Assembly (NCBI GenBank): GCA_027297025.1 | Contig: JAPUIM010000279.1 | Coordinates: 1-5,899, forward strand | Direction of reading: 5' to 3' | Source: Bacteroidota bacterium | GTDB lineage: Bacteria; Bacteroidota; Bacteroidia; Cytophagales; Cyclobacteriaceae | DNA: 5,899 nt | Shown here: positions 1 to 5,112 of the stretch, piece after piece | Layout of the letters: the number at the start of each line of letters is the position of its first letter | Numbering within the stretch: position 1 is the first letter of the stretch | Made by a program: the position numbers and the translations under genes | Notes under the pieces: generated by a model | What the model was told of the DNA's origin: nothing | What the model saw: the letters and a program-made list of their open reading frames with translations, nothing else | The model's database searches: none

Positions 1-212
1 TGAAACATGAGCGCTATGTCAATATCTTTGGTTCTCAGCAATCTTACATTCTTGATCCGAGACCTCAATTTCATCTTATTTAAGCGCATCAATCTTTTGA
101 TCCCTCGTTTGCGGATTTCCGCTTCTATTTGATCAATGTAGTTGTAGGGGATGTGATCATCGTGGGCTTGGATAATTTCTTTACATAGCTTTCTTTGGTT
201 ACCAGTTGCCAT
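1..212 (-). CDS. Small basic protein of unknown function, C-terminus cut by window edge
   Basis: An open frame starts with ATG at 212-210 and runs without a stop for 70 codons to the left edge, so only the N-terminal part is visible. The product begins MATGNQRKLCKEIIQAH and continues with a strongly basic stretch at about residues 32-60 (RKRGIKRLMRLNKMKLRSR is typical of it), which would suit nucleic-acid binding. I do not recognise a family. No signal peptide or membrane segment is visible, and there is no clear Shine-Dalgarno sequence, as is usual in Bacteroidota. It is divergent from the XRE regulator that starts 95 bp away, and the spacer holds an operator-like inverted repeat, so regulation by that protein is possible (inference). 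Coding status rests on the open frame, the plausible composition and the divergent placement. The real length and the function cannot be judged here. Confidence 0.5.
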   Translation of the reverse strand, partial: MATGNQRKLCKEIIQAHDDHIPYNYIDQIEAEIRKRGIKRLMRLNKMKLRSRIKNVRLLRTKDIDIALMF

Positions 213-307
213 AATTTTCTTATTTTGGACAAAGTGTATTTGGGAGTACACAAATATTATGGATTTTTTCAATAAATAAAAGATATAATCAATATTATAA
301 TATTATT
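213..307. promoter_or_regulatory. Divergent AT-rich regulatory spacer between the small basic gene and the XRE gene
   Basis: This 95-bp spacer separates two divergent start codons and must hold both promoters. It is much more AT-rich than the neighbouring coding DNA, especially from 255 onward. It contains an inverted repeat at 234-251, a 14-bp perfect palindrome at 291-304 and one copy of a direct repeat at 282-299. No perfect TAnnTTTG element is present on either strand. TGTATTTG at 235-242 (plus strand) matches five of the six fixed bases. Promoter positions are therefore not assigned. Confidence 0.5.
234..251. promoter_or_regulatory. Candidate operator: inverted repeat GTGTA-N8-TACAC
   Basis: GTGTA at 234-238 and TACAC at 247-251 are perfect inverted arms separated by 8 bp. 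An overlapping second pair, TATTTG at 237-242 and CAAATA at 251-256, is also perfect with an 8-bp gap. An 18-bp dyad between divergent genes, one of which is an XRE-family protein, is a typical size and place for an operator bound by a dimeric helix-turn-helix repressor. The site overlaps the best plus-strand -7-like match. Binding by the neighbouring regulator is inferred only; short dyads in AT-rich DNA can arise by chance. Confidence 0.3.
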
Positions 308-328
308 GTGGAAATAATCAATAATAAA
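282..328. repeat. AT-rich direct repeat pair flanking the XRE start codon, with a central palindrome
   Basis: Two 18-bp segments, 282-299 and 311-328, match at 15 of 18 positions and share the exact core ATAATCAATA (285-294 and 314-323), with a 29-bp period. Between and overlapping them is the perfect 14-bp palindrome AATATTATAATATT at 291-304. The second copy lies inside the first codons of the regulator gene. Such an arrangement could serve autoregulation, or could simply reflect low-complexity AT-rich sequence. Confidence 0.3.
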
Positions 329-694
329 TTTAGCATACGCCTTAAAAACAAAAGAAAAGAAAATGGCCTCAGCCAAGAAAAACTTGCCCAGTTATTGGGG
401 GTTTCCACTGGAACCGTGGGGGGTTATGAAATTGGGAAATCATTCCCTTCTATCGAGGTACTGGTCAAAATCTCCACAATTCTGAAAACCTCCATCGATT
501 ACTTAATCCAAGGTCATTCGCATGAATACCCTGAAAACTCCAGTGAGGTAGACAAACTGAAGGAAATGGAAATGTCTTATCAGCGGAAAGAGTTTGAGGG
601 TTTAAAAAGTGAGTTATCCTTAGCCAAGAGCTATATCTCACAGTTGGAAAAGGAAAATGCCAGGTTGGAAAAGGAGCTTAAAACCAAAAAATAG
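308..694 (+). CDS. XRE-family helix-turn-helix transcriptional regulator with C-terminal coiled coil
   Basis: The product (128 aa) is a predicted cytoplasmic DNA-binding regulator. Residues 8-67 form a Cro/CI-type (HTH_3) domain: helix 1 around RLKNKRKENGLS, the second helix SQEKLAQLLGV at 22-32, and a recognition helix at 33-41 (STGTVGGYE) followed by GKSFPS, which is the usual family pattern. Residues 79-126 are rich in E, K, L and regularly spaced hydrophobic residues (ending QLEKENARLEKELK), predicting a coiled coil for dimerisation. The GTG at 308 is chosen because no ATG lies in frame before the domain and the next in-frame Met is far downstream; there is no clear Shine-Dalgarno sequence. 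The spacer upstream has dyad and direct repeats suited to autoregulation. It is divergent from a small basic gene, an arrangement common for paired regulator and target genes. The family call is firm; the target genes are unknown. Confidence 0.92.
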   Translation: MEIINNKFSIRLKNKRKENGLSQEKLAQLLGVSTGTVGGYEIGKSFPSIEVLVKISTILKTSIDYLIQGHSHEYPENSSEVDKLKEMEMSYQRKEFEGLKSELSLAKSYISQLEKENARLEKELKTKK

Positions 695-717
695 CCTGAC
701 TTTGTCATTTGGTTTTA
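679..717. terminator. Candidate bidirectional terminator shared by two convergent genes
   Basis: TAAAACCAAA at 679-688 and TTTGGTTTTA at 708-717 are a perfect 10-bp inverted repeat with a 19-nt loop. The loop holds the regulator's TAG (692-694), the beta-helix gene's stop (705-707), and a small inner hairpin TGAC-TTT-GTCA (697-707). The arms encode the last residues of both proteins (LKTK and PKTK endings). The stem is AT-rich with only two G/C pairs and has no long U-run after it, so its strength is doubtful. The placement between convergent genes is the main support. Confidence 0.35.
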
Positions 718-2618
718 GGGCCCTTGGAATAATATTTAATGGGTGCCTCCCTGGCTTCAATGTGATTTGTATCAAAGCCTTCTATAAACACCTCGCTTCT
801 CACCCGTAAACCATACTTCAGTAAGCCCTCAAAAGTATTGTCTTGAATATAGACGGTGTCGGGATTATCAAATACATGGACCGCTTCTCTAATAACCATA
901 TTTCCCATGATCCGGTTGTTGCGCACCACTGCACCGGGAGAATCGCCCAAACCAATAGCCGCTGCCACATGGCCAAAAAGTTGGGCATTGTAGTTGAGCT
1001 TGTTTCCCTGAATGACCACATTCTTTCCTGCTACATCAATGGCATAACCCCTAACGTTGTCAAAGGTGTTGTTTTGGATGGTGATATTCCTGTTGGAACC
1101 GCCTCTTATGTGTACTCCTCCTGCAGAACGATAACCATTGCCTCCTATGAAATGGCTATTCTCCACTACACAGTTTTCAGTAGTTCCGGAGATATAGACA
1201 TCATGATCGTAACCGGAAGTGCCAATGTTTTCGGTTTTCACAGAGACATTCACCTGCCGTGAAGGAGCAAAACCATTAAAAGCAGAACAGATAAAACTTC
1301 CCTGTTCTTCGGTTTGATAAACGGTCCTCAATTTCAAATACCCTTGGTGGGGCCGATTTATTAATTCAATAGTTAGTTCGTCTCCTTCAGGTTGGATCCG
1401 GCCGTGGATACTTTGGTTCCGACCGTAGGAAGTGGTCAGTTGAAACACCAAACTATCATAGGCATCAAAACATTCCAAGTAGGCACGTAAATAACCCTCA
1501 GGGAGTTTAAATGAACGGCTGCTAATTTCCAGTATCTGTTCCTGAACTTTCTCTACCCGGTCTTTCCGGGGCTGTTGGAAAACCACAGAGCCAATGTCAT
1601 GCAGGTATCCAGAAAATTTGATATTTTCATTCCAGCGTCCTTTTCCCGATTTAGTCCCGGTCATGAATCCCCATATCTCGCAATTAATGGTAATGCCTCT
1701 ATTGGGGGGGAGACAATCTTTGTCCATCTTACTGCTATTGTTTATAGTAATAGCGGAATAATAGGTTTGTAAAAAATGATTTTGATCAACAAATGAAGCC
1801 ACCGGACTTTCTAATTTTCCACTTAGTTTGATATTAGCTGCCGGATATCCCGTGCTTTCAATAACTACGGCATTAAAATGATGGATGCGCCAACGAGCAT
1901 TAGGATCATAGTTTTTAGGAATATAACCCTGGTAGGGTTCAAACTTAAAATGACCTTGTAAATCAAGGTTTCTGAAGATAATGAGGCCTCTTGGATTCTG
2001 GTAAGGTTCCGATAATATCAGGTATTTTCCACTACCCTGAAGAGGAATATTGAGGGCGCTGGCAATATCAATAGCCCTTTGCACTTCTTCCCTATCATTG
2101 CTTATCCCATCACCGGCCACATCGAAATCTTCAAGGCTCAAAATTCTTTTGTTTTCTTGCATTTCCCATCTGCCGGGAGCTGCTACCGAGTAGGCCACCT
2201 CCAATTTTGTGGCGGTTTGATCCTTTACCAGTACGGTAATCCTTTTTTTTGTATACTCTATTAATCCCCCTTCCAACGGATCTCCTCTGGATTTAAAAAA
2301 TCCATGCCCCGAATCCATCCATCGCCGGTCTTGATCGGACATTTTTACTTGTACCGTGCCCCGAATAGGGTATTTTTCCAGCCGGATCTCATATTCTCGA
2401 AGCAGGAAGTCGGTACATTGGATGGTGTTGATTAAGGTGAACTCCACCGGATGGAAGGGTACTTTTTCGATTTTGGTTGCAATGTGGAAGATCTCGTCAT
2501 TATAAACATTACTGGTAGCATTCCAGTAGTAGGTATTTCCGTGGACCTCAACAGGTTCACTGATATCGGCCCCCTGTAATTGGGCTAAAGTGGTAAGGAA
2601 AATGGCCAAATAGGTCAC
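705..2618 (-). CDS. Right-handed parallel beta-helix protein, pectate-lyase-3-like, probably exported
   Basis: The 637-aa product carries a pectate_lyase_3/glycosyl-hydrolase-28-like opening motif at about 162-190 (LEDFDVAGDGISNDREEVQ, then RAIDIASALNIP), the usual entry to a parallel beta-helix. Helical coils with N-rich turns are clear at about 478-615, for example NITIQNNTF, NVVIQGNKL, AVVRNNRI and VYIQDNTF. Residues about 20-150 form a separate N-terminal domain of unknown type. Residues about 350-455 look like a non-helical, beta-rich segment inserted before the last coils. Such folds usually bind or cleave polysaccharides outside the cell; the substrate here is unknown, and no SusC/SusD or sulfatase genes lie beside it. 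The start is a GTG at 2618-2616. The N-terminus (TYLAIFLTTLAQLQG) is hydrophobic like a signal peptide but lacks a basic n-region, and the frame is closed 13 codons upstream, so the true start is uncertain. Runs of 7 G (1704-1710) and 8 T (2243-2250) lie within the gene. Confidence 0.85.
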   Translation of the reverse strand: MTYLAIFLTTLAQLQGADISEPVEVHGNTYYWNATSNVYNDEIFHIATKIEKVPFHPVEFTLINTIQCTDFLLREYEIRLEKYPIRGTVQVKMSDQDRRWMDSGHGFFKSRGDPLEGGLIEYTKKRITVLVKDQTATKLEVAYSVAAPGRWEMQENKRILSLEDFDVAGDGISNDREEVQRAIDIASALNIPLQGSGKYLILSEPYQNPRGLIIFRNLDLQGHFKFEPYQGYIPKNYDPNARWRIHHFNAVVIESTGYPAANIKLSGKLESPVASFVDQNHFLQTYYSAITINNSSKMDKDCLPPNRGITINCEIWGFMTGTKSGKGRWNENIKFSGYLHDIGSVVFQQPRKDRVEKVQEQILEISSRSFKLPEGYLRAYLECFDAYDSLVFQLTTSYGRNQSIHGRIQPEGDELTIELINRPHQGYLKLRTVYQTEEQGSFICSAFNGFAPSRQVNVSVKTENIGTSGYDHDVYISGTTENCVVENSHFIGGNGYRSAGGVHIRGGSNRNITIQNNTFDNVRGYAIDVAGKNVVIQGNKLNYNAQLFGHVAAAIGLGDSPGAVVRNNRIMGNMVIREAVHVFDNPDTVYIQDNTFEGLLKYGLRVRSEVFIEGFDTNHIEAREAPIKYYSKGPKTK

Positions 2619-2651
2619 TGGTAGATTGAATTGGCTTACATTTTTAAAATT

Positions 2652-2671
2652 ATGTTAAAAAATGTTAAAAA
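2652..2671. repeat. Tandem 10-bp direct repeat (ATGTTAAAAA, two copies)
   Basis: Two exact adjacent copies occupy 2652-2661 and 2662-2671 in the divergent spacer. The 10-bp spacing is about one helical turn, so a bound protein would meet both copies on the same face. A role in regulation is inference; the A-rich composition makes a chance origin possible. Confidence 0.4.
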
Positions 2672-2702
2672 GATGGTACCGGCATTCTTTAACAGCTATC
2701 CG

Positions 2703-2735
2703 TTTATTAAAATCAAACATATTTACCTACTTTTG
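2703..2735 (+). promoter_or_regulatory. Bacteroidota-type promoter of the MoxR gene
   Basis: TACTTTTG at 2728-2735 matches the Bacteroidota -7 consensus TAnnTTTG exactly. TTTA at 2703-2706, 21 bp upstream, is a near match to the -33 TTTG element. Transcription would start near 2740, giving a leader of about 20 nt before the ATG at 2761, which supports that start codon. Confidence 0.6.
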
Positions 2736-2760
2736 CCTTCTGATTTTTTAAAAAATTTGG

Positions 2761-3777
2761 ATGATCAATTTTATAGCAGAAGTGGCAGTAAAACCCTCAG
2801 AAGACAAGGACCTTAAAAAAGACCATCAGGATAAGATACAGGAGGTGGTTCAGGAGGTAGCCAAGGTGGTAGTGGGACAAGAATACATGATCAACCGGCT
2901 GCTCATCGGTCTGTTTACCGAAGGTCATATTTTACTAGAAGGTGTGCCCGGTCTGGCCAAGACCTTAACCGTAAATACCCTGGCCAAAGTGCTGCACCTG
3001 GATTTTCAACGGATGCAGTTTACCCCAGATTTATTGCCCGCCGATCTGATAGGCACCATGATCTTCAACCAAAAGGCCACAAAATTCGAGGTGAAAAAAG
3101 GTCCCATCTTTGCTAATATGATCCTGGCAGATGAGGTCAACCGGTCACCGGCCAAAGTACAATCGGCCTTACTGGAAGCCATGCAGGAAAAACAGGTGAC
3201 CATTGGAGAGACTACTTTCCCTCTAGATCGGCCATTTTTTGTAATGGCCACCCAAAACCCGATAGAACAGGAAGGGACTTATCCCTTACCTGAAGCACAG
3301 ATGGACCGATTCATGATGAAGGTAAATGTGGATTATCCCACCAAGGAAGAAGAGTTGGAAGTGATGCGACGCATGTCCAATTTAAGCTTTGAAGGCCAGG
3401 TGAAGACTATCTTGAAAAAAAAGGATATATTTTCCATACGGAATGAGATCAATGCGGTAAACATCTCAGAGTCCATTGAGAAGTATATCGTAGAACTCAT
3501 CTTCGCCACCCGAAATCCACGGGATTACAATTTGGAGGACCAAGCAGAATACATCCGTTTTGGCGCCTCACCCCGGGCCAGTATCAACCTGAATCTGGGC
3601 GCTAAAGCAGTAGCCTTTTTTGAGGGAAGGGATTATGTGCTTCCCGAAGACGTGAAAGAGGTAGCCCAAGACGTATTAAACCATCGAATATTACTCAACT
3701 ATGAGGCCGAGGCTGATGGCGTCCTCACCCACCACATCGTTGAAGAAATCCTGCAAAAAGTAAATGTAAACCAATGA
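2761..3777 (+). CDS. MoxR-family AAA+ ATPase
   Basis: This 338-aa cytoplasmic ATPase belongs to the MoxR branch (AAA_3 plus AAA_lid_2) and has the usual family length. Visible motifs are VVVGQEYMI at 36-44, Walker A GVPGLAKT at 61-68, Walker B MILADE at 120-125 followed by VNRSPAKVQSALLEAMQE, sensor 1 ATQNP at 163-167, the YPLPEAQMDRF box at 174-184 with a likely arginine finger at R183, and GASPRAS at 268-274 with the sensor-2 arginine R272. All key residues are present, so it should be active. MoxR proteins act as chaperone-like ATPases, usually with a DUF58 and von Willebrand factor A protein encoded just downstream, in maturation or stress roles. Here the next gene is a phosphatase/arsenate reductase instead, so the partner is unknown. 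A consensus promoter ends 25 bp before the ATG. Confidence 0.95.
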   Translation: MINFIAEVAVKPSEDKDLKKDHQDKIQEVVQEVAKVVVGQEYMINRLLIGLFTEGHILLEGVPGLAKTLTVNTLAKVLHLDFQRMQFTPDLLPADLIGTMIFNQKATKFEVKKGPIFANMILADEVNRSPAKVQSALLEAMQEKQVTIGETTFPLDRPFFVMATQNPIEQEGTYPLPEAQMDRFMMKVNVDYPTKEEELEVMRRMSNLSFEGQVKTILKKKDIFSIRNEINAVNISESIEKYIVELIFATRNPRDYNLEDQAEYIRFGASPRASINLNLGAKAVAFFEGRDYVLPEDVKEVAQDVLNHRILLNYEAEADGVLTHHIVEEILQKVNVNQ

Positions 3778-3887
3778 TGGTTCGAAGCCTTGGGACAGGT
3801 CAGACTTGATTTAACATAACCTCGAAATTTTAACAAACACTTTGGGTAACTATGATATAATTAGCCTGGCATGTTTCATGTAGTTCA
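3778..3887. other. Intergenic spacer between the MoxR and phosphatase genes
   Basis: These 110 bp carry no plausible gene and no strong stem-loop terminator that I can see. TTTG at 3841-3844 and TATAAT at 3856-3861 could be remnants or parts of a promoter, but there is no TAnnTTTG match at a suitable distance. Whether the phosphatase has its own promoter or is read from the MoxR promoter is open. Confidence 0.3.
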
Positions 3888-4274
3888 ATGAAAAAAATCC
3901 TATTTGTTTGTATCGAGAATTCCAATCGCAGTCAGATGGCACAGGCTTTTGCCAGGATCCATGGAAATGATAAGGCAGAGGCCTTCAGTGCAGGCTCCCG
4001 GCCCTCCGGTAAAATTAATCCAAAATCTGTTGAAGCCATGCGGTCCTTAGGGTATGACCTAATTCAACACTATTCAAAATCATTACAGGAGGTCCCACAA
4101 GAAAAATTTGAATACGTGGTTACCATGGGTTGTGGTGATGAATGTCCCTGGATCCCGGCTCAACATCGGGAGGATTGGGAAATACCAGATCCTCGTAATA
4201 TGGAAATAGACGATTTTAATAAGGTGCGGGATCTAATTGAACAAAAAGTGATCGATCTACTAAAAAAGATTTAG
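3888..4274 (+). CDS. Low-molecular-weight protein-tyrosine-phosphatase fold, ArsC-type arsenate reductase
   Basis: The 128-aa cytoplasmic product has the LMW-PTP/ArsC fold. The phosphate/arsenate loop is C-I-E-N-S-N-R-S at residues 8-15, fitting CX5R(S/T) with C8 as nucleophile and R14 binding the oxyanion. The tail of the pattern, SQMAQAFA, is typical of thioredoxin-coupled arsenate reductases. TMGCGDECP at 79-87 supplies C82 and C86, candidates for the disulfide relay that carries electrons from C8 to thioredoxin. D101 in IPDPRN is the expected general acid. These cysteines favour arsenate reductase over a plain tyrosine phosphatase, but no ArsR, ACR3/ArsB or other arsenic gene is next to it, so the substrate is not proven. 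ATG at 3888 opens directly on the first beta strand (MKKILFVC); no Shine-Dalgarno is seen. It ends 3 bp from the stop of the convergent gene. Confidence 0.9.
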   Translation: MKKILFVCIENSNRSQMAQAFARIHGNDKAEAFSAGSRPSGKINPKSVEAMRSLGYDLIQHYSKSLQEVPQEKFEYVVTMGCGDECPWIPAQHREDWEIPDPRNMEIDDFNKVRDLIEQKVIDLLKKI

Positions 4275-4277
4275 CGA

Positions 4278-4988
4278 CTATTGATTGGATGAGGAAAGTT
4301 TTTGTCTTAATTGTTCCACTCTCTTATTGATCATTTGCAGATCCTCATCAGTTAGTGATTGTAGTTTCTTGTTCAACTCTGTTTTCTCTTCTAATTCTAT
4401 CTTCTCATTGGAATTGCGCACCAAGGAATTTTCAAGTTTTTCTTTTTCAATGGCATTGAGTTCCAATTTTCTTTCCAGGCCCCTCAACTCACTCACCAGC
4501 TTTTGGTGATTTTTACTTTTGACCACTGCCGCCCTTTCCGCTTCATCAATTTCTTCCTGCAGGGTCTCAACGAAGATTTTTTGGTGGAATTCCTTTACTA
4601 AATTACCGATTTGGGGATTGAGTTTGCCAAAGTTTTCTTTTCCCAATCCGGTGGTATCCATGCCCATTGACAACCTGGTAGAATCTCCCATTTCTGTTAG
4701 TTTAGAAACGAGTTCCAAGGAACTGTGTTCTGCCCCTAAGCTACTGATCTCCTTGGTTACAAAATACCCCTTTTCACTATAGGTGCGACCTACGGTTTTA
4801 AGATAATAAAATAAAGACCGCTCCACTTTGGCGCCAGGATGGGGAATGATGGAAGTATGACCTACCAAAGCCCCTCCTTCCACTTTGAAATCAACCTCCA
4901 CAATTTTTTGATTTATTTGCTGAGCCCCAGCGGGTAAAAGGATAACCATTATTGACAGTGCCAAGATAAAATTTCGTACAAAAGTCAT
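4278..4988 (-). CDS. Exported coiled-coil protein of unknown function
   Basis: I do not recognise a family in this 236-aa product. Residues 1-22 form a good signal peptide: VR near the start, a hydrophobic core (LALSIMVILLP), then AGA before QQ as a likely signal-peptidase I cleavage site; there is no lipobox cysteine and no cysteine at all. Residues about 25-135 are a mixed region of probable beta character, including VDFKVEGGALVGHTS. Residues about 135-230 are rich in E, K, L, N and Q and predict a long coiled coil (for example LERKLELNAIEKEKLENSL). It should act in the periplasm or at the cell surface, perhaps as an oligomer (inference). ATG at 4988-4986 is supported by the signal peptide. 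It is convergent with the phosphatase gene, leaving only 3 bp, and divergent from the SDR gene. Confidence 0.8.
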   Translation of the reverse strand: MTFVRNFILALSIMVILLPAGAQQINQKIVEVDFKVEGGALVGHTSIIPHPGAKVERSLFYYLKTVGRTYSEKGYFVTKEISSLGAEHSSLELVSKLTEMGDSTRLSMGMDTTGLGKENFGKLNPQIGNLVKEFHQKIFVETLQEEIDEAERAAVVKSKNHQKLVSELRGLERKLELNAIEKEKLENSLVRNSNEKIELEEKTELNKKLQSLTDEDLQMINKRVEQLRQKLSSSNQ

Positions 4989-5112
4989 TAGCTTGTAACC
5001 AAAAATTCTAATTCAGATTATAATTGTATATATACTAAAAATAACCATCTATTACATAAACTCCTCATTCAAGTTGATTTATTAAGGGAAGTTTTAACTG
5101 GAACTATCCAAA
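4989..5112. promoter_or_regulatory. Divergent spacer between the exported coiled-coil and SDR genes
   Basis: This 124-bp AT-rich spacer must carry promoters for both divergent genes, but I see no full TAnnTTTG match on either strand. AATTTTTG on the minus strand (complement of 5000-5007) matches five of six fixed bases yet lies very close to the start codon. A perfect 10-bp palindrome, GTATATATAC, is at 5026-5035. No gene is visible here. Confidence 0.35.

Larger units (their letters stand above)
2619..2760. promoter_or_regulatory. Divergent promoter region between the beta-helix and MoxR genes
   Basis: This 142-bp spacer must drive both divergent genes. On the plus strand it holds a clear Bacteroidota-type -7 element (separate entry). 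On the minus strand, TAATTTTA (complement of 2645-2652) matches TAnnTTTG at all but the last base and is a weak candidate for the beta-helix gene. A perfect tandem 10-bp repeat, ATGTTAAAAA at 2652-2661 and 2662-2671, directly adjoins it and could be a regulator site. Confidence 0.45.

Noticed and set aside
259..279. ATG at 259 as an alternative start for the regulator or a leader peptide
   Set aside because: It is out of frame with the XRE gene and reaches a stop after six codons; no ribosome-binding site supports it.
843..1262. 139-codon plus-strand open frame opposite the beta-helix gene
   Set aside because: It lies wholly antisense to the region encoding the clear beta-helix coils, and its product has no recognisable domain; it is a shadow of the real gene.
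2631..2816. Short plus-strand frame across the MoxR promoter and start
   Set aside because: It would cover the promoter and overlap the MoxR start in another frame, begins at TTG and has a low-complexity product.
3006..3251. 81-codon minus-strand frame inside the MoxR gene
   Set aside because: It is antisense to the Walker B and sensor 1 coding region, which is constrained by the MoxR protein; no independent support.
3888..4274. A complete arsenic-resistance operon
   Set aside because: Only the ArsC-like gene is present; no ArsR-type regulator, arsenite pump or other ars gene is in the window. The XRE protein is not an ArsR-family regulator and is about 3 kb away.
4285..4782. Two serine-rich plus-strand frames opposite the exported coiled-coil gene
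   Set aside because: Serine/phenylalanine-rich antisense readings of a Glu/Lys/Leu-rich coiled coil are expected by composition.
5026..5035. Palindrome GTATATATAC in the last divergent spacer as an operator
   Set aside because: An alternating TA run gives a palindrome trivially, and the symmetry does not extend beyond 10 bp.
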